64,000 bases of DNA from Lepeophtheirus salmonis (taxonomy: Eukaryota > Arthropoda > Copepoda > Siphonostomatoida > Caligidae), in contig NC_052135.2 of the NCBI RefSeq assembly GCF_016086655.4, forward strand, positions 69,103,702-69,167,701, written 5' to 3'. A program made the translations under genes and the position numbers. Below the pieces are notes generated by a model, which searched no databases, was not told the origin of the DNA, and was given only the letters and a program-made list of their open reading frames with translations. Positions 47,771-59,584 of the stretch are shown one piece after another. Within the stretch, counting starts at the first letter, position 1. Every line of letters begins with the position of its first letter.

Positions 47771-48766
47771 TACAAGTTTGGGTGGGATTTCTTGCAGGCT
47801 CTTTCCTCCAAAATTGACCAAATTCCGAAGCAGCATCTTGTTGAAAGGTCTAAGCTTCTTCTATGTAGTGGGAATTTGCATATGCATTTGCATTTGCAAG
47901 AAACATTTCTCGAAGAAGATACTTAGTTACTTAATACAGTTATCAAGATAACGAACGCATTACTGGACCTGCTGATGGTACCCTATACTGTCCCGGACTC
48001 TGGTTTTTGCTTTCAGTAGATTCTACGAGGAGAATCACTTCTTTTTGTGGCAAAAGCCTGATATTTTTTGTCTGATAAATTTCGCATCAGCATAAAAACT
48101 TGATACAAAAACCCTCTTTTCTTTTGTGAGTAAAATATCACCAAAAATGTGTTATGCAACTTTTATTGACAATTCATCAATAATTAAGTAATGTATCACG
48201 ATTTTTTTTTACAATGATATTTCTAAACCTCTATGAGTTTTACATTTTTCTACAGTCCACCTTGCAGATTATAGCTAACATTCCTGGGTATCTATAGCCA
48301 TCCCAGGAATAATCTATAGATATATGAAAGATGCATACATTTTATCTTTCTTTTTGAAGCCCTTAGTTGGTAAAACTAATGGTGAGTTTTTTAAAGAGCA
48401 GGAAAATAGCGGAATGAATATCTTACAGAATTCAAATATATTTTTAGCCTGATTTATTTATTCTATGATATCAGAATAATCGTATAGGAAAGTTTGTATA
48501 CATGTATATTTGTATACGAAACGTAAATTCTGGAAATCTCGTAAGGGTTTAGTAGTACTTTAGTCTCTAGACTAAAATACTTCCCAGATCATCACGTCAT
48601 ATTAAAAACTAAAACTAAAATTCTCAAGCTGTTATTATTAGGCAACCACGTATGAGCGTCCTCATGAAAAAAAGGTGAGTAACACTAAGCATTTATTGAG
48701 AAGTTATCTTTTATAATATTATACCAAAGGTTGTCTGTTCGTCGACCCCTAATAACTCTAGACACA

Positions 48767-48870
48767 AGCGGGTAGTGTTGTGTCGGTCCTGTACAGTCCG
48801 GTCTTAAGACCAGACCTATTGGTCCTTAGGACTGTCTATCATTGGGACTGGTCCTTAACTGTCGGTCCTT
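48767..48870. repeat. GGTCC/GGACC-rich block, possible hAT terminus
   Basis: Begins TAGTGTTGTGTCGGTCCTGT and holds many GGTCC and AGGACT words in both orientations (GGTCTTAAGACC, GGTCCTTAGGACTG). The same vocabulary fills both ends of the MITE at 53366-53835, so this may be a solitary end of a related element. Confidence 0.4.
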
Positions 48871-49267
48871 TTTTTTGTACAGAAGTACAACAACTTTATT
48901 CTAATTATCTAAATTTCTGTAAATACAATATAAACATTTGATACAAAAAAACAAATTAAAATACCTCCAAAGAAAACTAATCAAACCGATATTTTCTACA
49001 TATTTTAGCATATCAAGCGGTAAGAGGATTTTCTTACATTTAAATTTATAAAAAAATATAAACTCAGTTGAATTTCGTTGGGGGGAGGTAATTATGCCTT
49101 GTAGAGGGAGGTTTCAAATTTGGAACAATTTGTGAGAACTTATAACAGGGCCAAGACGAAGCTGAGATGATTTTAAGTTCCATATAAAAGACCGATACAA
49201 TCCTAGTTTTTATGTTTTATTGTTCTAAATAAACTCAGTAGGGAATCTCTTCCAATACATACCTAGC

Positions 49268-50860
49268 ACGGCGTTACACAAAAATACCGCAAGTATTTTG
49301 TTGTCAGCTGTTGATTCCCTCTTTTCCCTTGATACGTCATGGCTACTTCATAATAAATTCTTTTTGATCAATAAACAAAGTAATAAGTTATTCTATACTT
49401 TTGTTCCGTTCCCAAAAGGAGGCAAGGATACAATTTCTTCTTGATCCCTAGTCGTTTATATAATATATTTGTTACGGGCAATGTGGAAAATCGTACATTT
49501 TGCAAAATACCCGCCAGAGCCAGAAAATGTACAAAATGCCCAGGCAGTATATAAAATTTCCAGTGGTCAATGGTAATTTTAACTTCATTTACATTGTCGA
49601 GTAAAATGATTGTGAGTAATTTGATTATCAAACAATTCATTGCAAGCAATTTGATCATTATGGATTTGATTAAGATACTAGTGGATCTATTGGAGGGATA
49701 TCAAACCTGTGGATCGCGGCCCACTACTCATTCTCACTTCAAATAATATTTTTTACCAAAATTGTCGCGATATCGTCAAAACAAGTAGAAGGATCATAAT
49801 ACATATAATCATTGAAAAATGTTTGACGGTATATTGTTGTATCCTTGGTTGGCAGTTTACCTTTTTTAAAGCAGTTTGGACTTGAAAAATTAAATTTGGC
49901 CTTTGTTTATATTTAGTTTAAAATTGAAATAAATTTGTATTTAATAGTTTTGTTTTATATAGCCATTTTCCAAGAAATTTAACTTAACAAGTACAGCAGA
50001 CCACTAAAATATTTAAAGTGGCATGAGGCCCATTATATTATAATTATAGGCATCCCTGATCTAGTATGTATATATTGAAATGGATATTCTATTCAGACAA
50101 TCAAATTAAAGTATAATAAGAAATCGTTACAAGAGACTCCATTTCTATCGCCACCACTATTCTAAGTATCAAGGACCCTTCCAAATATATTATAATAAAC
50201 CCCAGCCCAAGGGTTATGCAATTTAACCGCTTGTCCACAAGGGAGATCAAAATTCATCGCCGCCGCTATCCTGGGTATCAAGCACCTTTCTAATATCTTT
50301 TGATACACTTCGGCCCATATATTGTATAAGTGAATCTCTGGTCCAAAAGGTGTATTATTACCTACTACAACCGCTTCTTTGAGCATCAACGACCCACTTT
50401 ACTATCTTATAATACACCCCACTAGTATAATACATCCAACATTAGGAATGTCTAACCTTTTAATATAACATTCATTATACCAGAATATGTAAATTAAGTT
50501 AAAATTACCATTTACCACTCTATTATAAATTTTATAGATTGCCCGGGAATTTTACATATTGTCCATAGCATATATATTGGCTATTTTATTATTTCTGTTG
50601 AGAAATTTTGACTATCATACACAAATGAAAATGTATAGCTACACTTTAAAAAAAAATATTACTAAGTAATATTATAATACAGTATCGAATAATAATATTA
50701 TGAAATGTATATATGTAATTCATTTTAAAAATTGTGAAGAAATAGCAGACGTTATAGTTGACTTACTTGGCTAACTACCAGAGGATTTTTGGCCTTTTTT
50801 CTCTCTTTCTTTTTAGAAAAAAGGTTGCGTGATTCAATAAAAGTAAAGACGTGCTAGATA
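49268..50860. repeat. Dispersed foldback repeat family, copy 2
   Basis: Starts ACACAAAAATACCGCAAGTA, followed by CCCTTGATACGTCATGGCTA. It later has ATATATTGGCTATTTTATTA at about 50571 and ends with GGCTAACTACCAGAGGATTT and ACGTGCTAGATA near 50855, matching 20880-21690 block by block. The middle carries unrelated or expanded sequence (49480-50560). Confidence 0.6.
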
Positions 50861-52082
50861 TATAATATGCTAGGATTACCTCTCTAAACTACATATTCAT
50901 GCTTCAACAAACTCATCTACTTGTTAATTTTGTTTTCCTACATATTATTATTTGGGAATTACAGAGAGTTTATTTTCTTATGTTATGTAAGATCAGAAAC
51001 TCCGAATGTTCTCAAATCAATATGTCCACGTGATATACTTTATAATGCTTCATTTTAAGAAAGGCCTTTCTCATTTATTTTTATCTATGTATTTATTTAA
51101 TAGTAAGTCCATCATTATGGAAATAAGTCTATACAGAGCCTTGATGAGGTTTTTTTTTTTTGAGGGTATTAATATGTCGCAGGATTTAATGGCAAATAAC
51201 TTTATCTTTAATTAAACAAATAAGAGACTGAAGAAAAACTGTCCTTTTCGTTTGTCAAGATCAATATTACATAATATATGTTTGAGCTTTCATTTTATCT
51301 CTCTAAAAGAACTATTTATCTGCTGTAGAGAAACTTCGCTTTAGGAGTATACTTTCTTATTAAAGCATACATTGCATGTATTTTTGATAATCTTTATAAT
51401 CACTGCCCCGGGCATATCCTCTTTTTATATCCTGCCCAGGACGTCTTGGGACTTTTTTTAAAAATTCTTGAAATCCCCGATTTTTGTGGAAAAGTCTAGG
51501 CTTGGACTTTTCTAGTTCATTTCTGCAAAATTTTCTTTGAGGGGCTGAATCATTAATTTATTTCCGTTTTTTTAAACAAAACAAATATCCCGCCATCAAT
51601 TTTGATCTAAATATAGTTGGCTACGAAAAAATACATTTTCCTCGCATGTTATCCCTTTTGTCATCATGTTGACGTGACAAATGACTCATGTTTTCATTTT
51701 CTGTCGCAACGTATGCATTTTTTTCACTTTTCAAGAGTGGAGGTTGTGTCCTTAGTTATAGTGTGATTCATGATCATATTATAAAATAATAAAAATATTT
51801 TTGTACCCAATTAAATTTGAACAAACATTGATCTGCTTTGAACTTGGTTTTAGCTTTGGTCCTGGGTTACAGAATAGCTTTGGAAAATAATATTAAAGGA
51901 TGAAATAAATTAATACTGTTTTAAATATTTGTTCTGTTAATTGTTTAACTAATTTTTGTAGAGGTTTTAAGATGTTAAAAATGAAGGACGCTCATATTCC
52001 AATCAATATCCAAGCCCGGTGAAGTCATGTTCAAATTGATTACAATTAAAATTAAAAATATAAAAAATTCAATAAACAAAAT

Positions 52083-52377
52083 TTGTTAAATAATAAAACA
52101 AGAATCAAAATTTATTAAATAATAAAACAAGAATCAAAATTTATTAAATAATCAAACAAGAATCAAAATTTATTAAATATATAACAAGAATCAAAATTTA
52201 TTAAATAATAAAACAAGAATCAAAATTTATTAAATAATCAAACAAGAATCAAAATTTATTAAATAATAAAACAAGAATCAAAATTTATTAAATAATAAAA
52301 CAAGAATCAAAATTTATTAAATAATAAAACAAGAATCAAAATTTATTAAATAATAAAACAAGAATCAAAATATATTA
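52083..52377. repeat. 30-bp minisatellite, about 10 copies
   Basis: The unit ATTAAATAATAAAACAAGAA plus TCAAAATTT is repeated with a 30-bp period and few variants (TAATCAAAC and a short TATATAAC unit). No spacers, so not CRISPR. High unit identity suggests recent expansion. Confidence 0.92.
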
Positions 52378-52541
52378 AAATGTTTCAAAGTGAATTTTAA
52401 AAATGTTCCCCCGGCAAAATTATTAGGTTAATTTTAGAACTTAATAAATGATTTTTATTTTTTTTTAAATCTACGAGGAATTAGTTTTGAGATATTTGCT
52501 ATCAAATTTTTTTAAAGATGATACAATTATCTTTTAAAACT

Positions 52542-52592
52542 AATATATATCTCTTTTGTGATACAATTTGTATCACAAAAGAGATATATATT
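52542..52592. repeat. Perfect 23-bp palindrome with 5-base loop
   Basis: The left arm AATATATATCTCTTTTGTGA plus TAC is exactly inverted after AATTT. The arms are not simple sequence. It lies 165 bp from the minisatellite. It could be a cruciform or the end-to-end remnant of a small foldback element. Confidence 0.9.
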
Positions 52593-52784
52593 GTTTTTTT
52601 TCTAAAAAAAAATATTTCTTTCATCAATATCCGATGCTTAGAGTTGAATAAAATATGATCCACCGGTATGGTAAAAAAGAAAGCGAAAATTAACGTGGTA
52701 ATCCTGACAATTTGAAGAAAATTTTGCAGGAGAGTAGCTTAGCTGTCATAACGTTTTATTAAATCAGCTGTAAGCAGTTACAAG

Positions 52785-53081
52785 ATGGAGGAAATAAAAA
52801 TAAATCCTACTCTGTATCTAGACAAGAAATATGTTGGAATTACTCCGATCTCAATCCTCAAATCTACTCTGAGTCTCCACTTATTAACTCTGCAACCAAT
52901 ACTCAGTGGTAATCCTCTTTTTCCATGCACTAATGATTATTTTATAAGTAGATATTCTTTCATCAAGAATAATTATAACAGCTTTGGAAAAAAAGGCAAC
53001 AAATTCAGATTGCTACTAGAAACAGTTTCCCACACTTTCGAGGTCATATTTGATAGAACTCTATCTCTTACAAATCTGTAA
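52785..53081 (+). CDS. Unrecognised 98-codon open frame
   Basis: Reads MEEIKINPTLYLDKKYVGIT and continues open to a stop inside the repeat that begins near 53075. Composition is plausible for protein, with a Ser/Leu-rich middle, but no motif is known and no other support exists. It may be chance or a transposon fragment. Confidence 0.2.
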   Translation: MEEIKINPTLYLDKKYVGITPISILKSTLSLHLLTLQPILSGNPLFPCTNDYFISRYSFIKNNYNSFGKKGNKFRLLLETVSHTFEVIFDRTLSLTNL

Positions 53082-53345
53082 GGCCATAACTTTGCAATGT
53101 TGCTTCTTTTGAAACTGGTCCGGCTAAGATGGGGTGCCGAATTTGGGGGGAGGGGGTCATATAAGGCTGGCTTATTACATACCTAAAACATGAAAATTGT
53201 TTTTTGGAGGTCAAGGAGACTAAATAGGGGGTTGATTTATAAATAAAAAAGCGACCGACGTCTCAAATAAAAATTATACGAATTAATACACTTTCAAAAT
53301 TTATTCAAAATCAAAAAAGTTATGGGCTAAAAAACTCGGTGAAAA
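53075..53345 (-). repeat. Dispersed repeat, copy B (inverted relative to 23160-23440)
   Basis: Shows GGTCATATAAGG, TCAAGGAGACTAAATAGGGG and AAAAAAGTTATGGGCTAAAA, reverse complements of the blocks in copy A in the expected reversed order. Confidence 0.65.
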
Positions 53346-53365
53346 TTGCATTATCATTTAATGTG

Positions 53366-53835
53366 TAGAGTTGGATGGGTCTACAAAAAACTAACGAGAC
53401 TGCGGTCCTATCAGTTTGGTCCTAATAAAATTTGTCAGTCCTAGGACTGGTCTTATCGGTCTTTTATAGAAACTAAAATAGGTGAAATTACGTAGTTACT
53501 ACGAATTATAATAAAACTTTAGCGAATCTATTGAGTCAGTGAAGTTTCCTCATAATTCATAACCTATTTCATGGAGAGAAAATATATCTGAAGTTAATTA
53601 AAAGTAGGGAGTGTGTAACTAGAACGTATTATTATACGTTCTAGCTATCATGCATTATTTTCTTAGTTTTTTATATTATTCAATTCTAGCTAGAAGTGAA
53701 AAATATAAGAAGATAGCTAGGACCTTAAGACTGAAAGACCGATGTATGTAACCTTAGGACCGATGCATGGTAAAAAAGATCGGACTGAAAATGAAAACTG
53801 ATTATAAAATGAGTCATAGGACCCATCCAATTCTA
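53366..53835. mobile_element. Non-autonomous hAT-type MITE (470 bp)
   Basis: The left end TAGAGTTGGATGGGTC and right end GACCCATCCAATTCTA (from 53820) are inverted with one mismatch. Both subterminal regions are rich in GGTCCTA/TAGGACC words. There is no coding sequence. The ends look like hAT termini; an 8-bp target duplication was not found, so the class is tentative. Confidence 0.6.
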
Positions 53836-53879
53836 TATATGGGTGTTATTGTTATGTTATGTTATTGTCAATAATGCTA

Positions 53880-54408
53880 AGTTAAATAAACCACCTGACG
53901 CCTCCTGATTTACTTATGAATTTATTAAGAAATATTCAAACCAATTGATTCCAATTCTTCTTTGTTTTTATGAAAAGTTTAGGTCAACTGGATATTCTCC
54001 TAGTTTTGCATCTGACAGAAATATTGTTTCTACTCCAAAACCAAATAAAGATTGTACATATTTAGACAACTTGTGTCTTTAACAATGTAATATGTATGTA
54101 TGTCCTTGCTAATAGGCTTAGTATAGTTTAAATGGAAAAAAATGGACAATGTAGTGTTTATCAAGCCTATTAAATTGGCAATTGATTTCGCTAAAGCTTT
54201 TGATACCTTATCTCACAAATATATAACCCAGGGGCTTTATAGACAGGGGTTTGGAGACTATATTATTCAAATGGTTGGCGTTATCCTATCCATAACTAGA
54301 ACGTGGATCAAATATGAAACCCAAAAATGCTTATTTTATAACAAAAGAGGCCTGCACCAAGGAATCCCTTCTTCTGCAATACATTTTATTTCCTGTAATT
54401 TGAAGTAA
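53880..54408 (+). pseudogene. LINE reverse-transcriptase fragment
   Basis: An older part (53888-54083) reads FTYEFIKKYSNQLIPILLCF and TPKPNKDCTYLDNLCL with stops. The later part (54142-54408) is open and holds RT motif A (AIDFAKAFDTLSHK, catalytic Asp) and the RGLHQGIPSS motif B. The YxDD motif and everything beyond are absent. It is a 5'- and 3'-truncated non-LTR retrotransposon relic of the L1/Tx1-like or Jockey-like type. Confidence 0.85.
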
Positions 54409-54504
54409 TTAAATTTAATTGAGTCGGGATATATTAAAATCACATACATTTACATATGGAGTTGAATGGATTTGGAATTAGAATAAGTTTTAAATTAAAT
54501 GGTG

Positions 54505-54815
54505 TCCGGGAAAAATGCCACAAGAAAAAAATGTCCAAGTGACCAAGTGGAAAAACGACAAAATGCTTTTAAACTTTTATACCCATCACCAATATAATAT
54601 ACATATATTACGATAAAAGAAAAATAAACGAAAACGACAGCAGTTCGAATGTAATAAGTGATAATCACTTTTATCTCCGTTATCAATTATAATATCTTAT
54701 CTTTTATCTTAATATATATAATATTAGAGATAATAATTGGTGATTTTAAATATCCGTTTATAAGAATTTTGCCATTTTTTCCAGTTGGTCACTTTTTTCC
54801 CCCTCGAAATACTCT
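54505..54815. repeat. Foldback repeat, MITE-like
   Basis: AAAATGCCACAAGAAAAAAA and GTCCAAGTGACCAAGTGGAA (54513-54552) are mirrored by TTTGCCATTTTTTCCAGTTGGTCACTTTTTTCC (54768-54800) as an imperfect inverted pair about 300 bp apart. No coding sequence. Confidence 0.5.
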
Positions 54816-56872
54816 TCCATTAATGTTTTATTGATAATGTAACTAAATCATTCGGATGAACAAGGTTCTTATGTTTCGTACCGAAATGGAAGCAATTGTA
54901 AGCATTCACGAGCAGCTCAAAAAGATCAAATTAAATTAATTTTTAGTAATTAGTAACATCTTATTCTCATGAAGTATGAGTGATCTTGGAGTAAGCAAAG
55001 TCACGGGTATTTACATACGGAGTCGAATGGATTTAAAACATAGAGAATAAGTATATTTATCTATGATTTAGAGTCCCAAATTTTCAAATAGTTAGATTCA
55101 GAGCCGGATCTCTAAATATTATAAATCCAAACGCAAGATACTGTACGAATCATACCTTAGAAATTAAATTTAAATTATCGTTCCCTTACATAATTAATAA
55201 ACCATTTAATTAAAACTACACACATTTAAGAATAAATTTTTAGTTTGGAATAATATTTAGTGATAATCCAACATATTTGAATTATGCGATTCCAAATCCA
55301 TTTGACTTTGTGTCCAAACACAATCGACTCTACCGACTTTATAAATTTGCATATTATGATTGAAAAATCAATCGATGAATAATATTTTATATTAATTAAT
55401 TATATGAATGAAACGGACTAAATAATGATCTTGTACAAACACGAACTGAGGCTGATATTTTATTTTTGAAGGGCAAATTCATCCATTTAAATAATTAATT
55501 CAATAGTTAAAAAAAAAAAATATATATATAGAAACACCTTTAGCATATTTATATATCTACTTTGACTTTAAGTTGTAAATATGCAATGAGTCCATCACTT
55601 CTTGTCAAATAAATCTAGTATGTCATGATTGTATATCACTTTTAAAAATGAACCAAAAATCAATTTTGAATGACCTAACAGATGACAATTTTTAGAATAA
55701 ATCGAAAAATATTGATGTTGTTTCTAGAAAAGGACTGCTTTATCATTCAGATTTAGTTCATCTTGTCTTTTTCGCAGTTTCAACTTTAAGCATGAAATTT
55801 TTGAGACAAAATTATCTCTTGAGTCTTGACATTGTTTATCAAGTCTGTCTCCTCAAACTATTTTTCAGACTATGCTTACAGAATTAGAATTGGGGATACA
55901 TTTTTTGATGTAATGATGAAGAATTCAGCATCCTTTAAAAATGATGAACTATGAAATTAAAGTGAAAAAAATTTCAAAAATCTATGGCTTCTAATCTAAT
56001 CTTTTGAAAAACAAATTCAATTTTTTTTTCAAAAAGTCCATAGCTATTTACAGAAAACTACATTCTTGGAAAAAAATTTAGAAACAAAATTTGAAATATT
56101 GATATTCTGGAAAAAAATTTAAAAAATCCATAGCTATTCACAAAAAATTAAATTTTTCGATTAAAAAATTCAGAAATTAAATTTTAAATATTAAATTTTT
56201 TGGAAAAAAAATTCAAAAATGAAATTTTGAATATTATTTTTTTTTTCAAAATCCATGGATATTGGATGTCTGGATATTCCAGTAGTTGACAAATCCATGT
56301 TTAACTCCTGTAATAAATTTTTACGAAAAAGGTTGTGTTGAACTCTCCATAAAGAAATGTTGCGTCTTATTTTGAATTTTCTGTAAAACTGCTTTTACAT
56401 TTTGTAATTTTTTACATGTTTTATCAAATATTTAACTAATCTCCCAATTCCTTTGCGACAATAATTACTAGATGAGACTACGTATGAATTTAAAGAAGAC
56501 AACATATTTATCAATGTTTATTAAAGGTTTGCGTTGAAAGATTCAACTACGGATTTTAATGAATGAATAATTTTTTTTTTACTGTTGAAACAAGCGTATA
56601 ATCTGATATCTTAAACAATGATAGGTAGTAATACTGTATTTTGTATATAATATTAAACAAATATAAAATTAATAATATGTTCTATAATTAACTTTCTTTT
56701 ATTATTATCTCCTTCATAGACAAAATATGAACAATGAGAAGAGACCCTCATCAATTAAGGTAGCCGAGAAAAAACATCGAAAAACAAAAGGTAACAATTA
56801 ATTAATTATTGCATGCAAATCCATAATCAATATTTGGATATTTATAATCTACATAGTTTATTCATAAATTAT
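54816..56872. other. AT-rich intergenic, downstream of the Hsp20 gene
   Basis: No gene seen. Contains the low-complexity array at 55970-56260. The 3' UTR of the minus-strand Hsp20 gene should occupy the last few hundred bases below 56873. Confidence 0.5.
55970..56260. repeat. Degenerate AAAAATTT/TTTCAAAAAT array
   Basis: Imperfect units with TCCATAGCTATTCACAAAAAA-like words, the reverse complement of the array at 36700-37260. Confidence 0.55.
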
Positions 56873-57517
56873 TTATTTGAGAGCTCTATCAGCAGATATT
56901 TTAGGGGCAGTAATGATGAGAACACCGTCAGAACTGAGATTTGAAATAACGGAATCAGATTTACATTGGGGAGGAAGGCTCCACTTCCTAGAAAACTGTT
57001 TTGTTACATAGGATTCATTCACTCCATCACCAGTCTTTTGTTCTTGCTTTCCTTCTACAGAGATTGTATCACTGAAAGTAGTCACCTTTAATTCCTCAGG
57101 ACGATATTGAGAAACGTCCATTGCAATCTCGAATTTTTCATTCTCATCCTTGATTTTAATAACCTACACAATAGTAAATATATACCCTATATATAATGAT
57201 ATAGAAATGTAGTCAATTCTCACCTGATCGTCTTTACTATGAGCAATCATTGGAGCCCAAGAATCTCTAGATTTTTCAGGAATTGCCCAGTTTGGCAGTT
57301 GTGGCCTTAGAGGAGCCATTTGCCTATCCATTTCTTCATGAGTTTTCCTGACGGAATCATCGAAGTTTTTGAAATCATCATCTACTCTTCCCCAAAAATC
57401 TTTAGATGAGTTCATCATATCCGTTCTCATTCTTTCAAATTCATCCCATGTCGAACTAAAGAATGGATCCTTCCAAAAAGGATCTCGAACATTAATTGGA
57501 ACCATATCCCTTGACAT
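56873..57517 (-). CDS. Small heat-shock protein (alpha-crystallin/Hsp20 family)
   Basis: ATP-independent chaperone that holds unfolding proteins, similar to insect lethal(2)essential-for-life and HSPB proteins. Two exons, 57224-57517 and 56873-57163, are joined in phase 0 across a 59-bp intron (GTGAGA...TGTAG), giving 194 aa. The N-terminal region has DPFWKDPFFSSTWDEF and a Met/Arg/Asp-rich helix. The alpha-crystallin domain spans about residues 100-185: FEIAMDVSQYRPEELKV, ISVEGKQEQK and FSRKWSLPP, ending with GVLIITAPK. The usual I-x-I/V C-terminal tail is very short (ISADRALK). Met at 57517 is the first in frame; no clear heat-shock element was found upstream. Confidence 0.95.
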
Positions 57518-59580
57518 TCTATTATCAATTAACTCAACTGTTGAGTCACAAATTAATTACACAAGTATACAATTTTACCTGTACCTGGATGAAACGAGGG
57601 TCAGACTCGGAGCTGTTCTCTTTCCTATGCAGTATGTATAGACAAAGGCAGTTAGTGAGTAAGTCAGTCAGAGTACGATTCCTCTTGCAAATCTGCAAAT
57701 TAAAGAATGAATAGAATACATCATCAATAATACGCTTTTTGGCTTACCTTAAACACTTAGTATTGGACTGTTGAAAACTGTCTTTTTTCTTTTTTTTAAA
57801 TATGCCTACACGGCAAAATTCTTTAAAGACTCCTTCTCTAATCAAATGTATTTTTTATATTCTTATAGATCATATATTTCTAAAGATGTGTTCTACTTAT
57901 AAACTCTAAAATTTTGACAATATATGTATGACACCTATGTACATATAATATGATTATGAGAGTTCATATAATACAGCCAATGTATCTTGGATAATATTTC
58001 TCTATTAGAATAGGACTTAAAAAATGACGAGAAAAGAAATTGATCCTCAGCATAGGCGTAGGAAACCATCAATATAAATAGTATATTCTTTTATATATAT
58101 ACTTTATTAAAAAAGTTTTTTAAATTTTGTAAAAACGACTAGAAATTTTTTGTATCATTCCGATAAACTCGTGGTACTTCAAAAAAATTCTACTCTTCAT
58201 GGTCATCAGCTATCAATGAATACAAACACTTTGATCCTTGTAATTGTGATACTAGAAACAAAAATGTTTCTATGTGCTATAAAAGGAACATTTGTTCATA
58301 TCATAAATATACAAACTGACGTCATAATGTTAAGTCCTTAATTCTATTCGAAACACTATGCTATGTGGAATAGGTGAAATGATATCAATGGTATAGTTTT
58401 CTAATATTAAGTTCTGGAAAATTCAATATTCTTCCGCTGTCAAGGCCCCACGCAATAGGAGTAGGGAAGGACTCATGGCCACACCACTTTTTAAGAATTT
58501 ACAATTATCTTCTAGCTAGGGCATCCATATTTTGACACGTAGCACAATTAATTAATGTTCGTTTCAAGGTGGAAAGTATATAATTTATAATTTTGAAATT
58601 AATAAAATATGAGGTTAAATTATGATCTTTTTTTATTTGTAAACTTACTTTTGGACAGATAATCCCTATTGTATATTAAATTAGGGAGACCAACGGATCT
58701 CTTTTCTACGAATATGCTCTCTTTCTTTACACCATGAAAATGGACTTAATTTATAAAAAATCGTACACTTTATTAATTTATACAAAATTCCCTAGGACGC
58801 TTTGGGCAGGATATAAAATGAGGAAATGAGAACGGTTGGTCACCCAGCATAAAGCAGCAATTTTTTTCTCTAAAATTAGTTATTGGTCACTTTCAATAAC
58901 GATGCACGAAGCATGGCTACATAAGTTCTGTTTAAATATAATTTTATTATAAATCTTTTGCCCTAAAAAGTCTTGAAGACATTTTGCGATAACAAAAATA
59001 ATACTATTGACGTTGTTTCAAGTGCATTATTCAAAGAAATTATTTTTTTCTTCTTTCAATGTTTAATATGCTTCATTAAACACATGGTGTTTTAATAAGC
59101 ATATGTTGAGTACCCATTCATTCATACATCGTTTCGGAGAAAAATGCAGATTTTTTATATATTTTTTATACTATATAATATTATATCAACGGAAAATTTT
59201 ATGAAATCGGAAACACACAACCTCGATATTAGTACAAAGGTTTTATTAAGGTTAAAAGTAATACAAACATAGACCAACATGTAATCGGGCTTGCTGGAAT
59301 TTTCAATCTAATTTATTTTACCGACTGCTGGACAAACCATGCAACCACTCATAGTCTAAGACGTCACTATTACTAGAATTTTCAATTTAATGCATCGTAC
59401 CGGCTACTTGGGAGGAAAAACAGATTTTGACAAAACACGCAACCACTCATCTACTATGACGTCAATATTAAAAGTCAAACGTATGTCGTAAAGAGTTGCC
59501 CACGAAACTTTTTTGTTTTTATATCACTTTAAAAAAAAGCCGGATAGATATTTTTCAATAATTTTTTTATTATTTGGAAG
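57518..59580. other. Upstream of Hsp20 and intergenic
   Basis: Presumed Hsp20 promoter, then AT-rich DNA without recognisable genes. The frame at 58150-58341 has no motif. A partial tandem duplication is listed at 59293-59465. Confidence 0.5.
59293..59465. repeat. Imperfect tandem duplication (about 80 bp)
   Basis: Blocks GAATTTTCAAT, TACCG-CTGCT/CTACT, GCAACCACTCAT and GACGTCA occur twice in order (59297-59365 and 59377-59463). Confidence 0.6.
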
Positions 59581-59584
59581 TGTC

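Larger units (their letters stand above)
47773..52080. other. Intergenic with repeat copies, no gene seen
   Basis: Contains the GGTCC-rich block at 48767-48870 and the second copy of the foldback family at 49268-50860. No coding region was supported; frames at 49368-49658, 50162-50389 and 51006-51215 have no recognised motif. Confidence 0.5.

Noticed and set aside
52083..52377. CRISPR-like regular 30-bp repeat
   Set aside because: Units are directly adjacent with no unique spacers; eukaryotic minisatellite.
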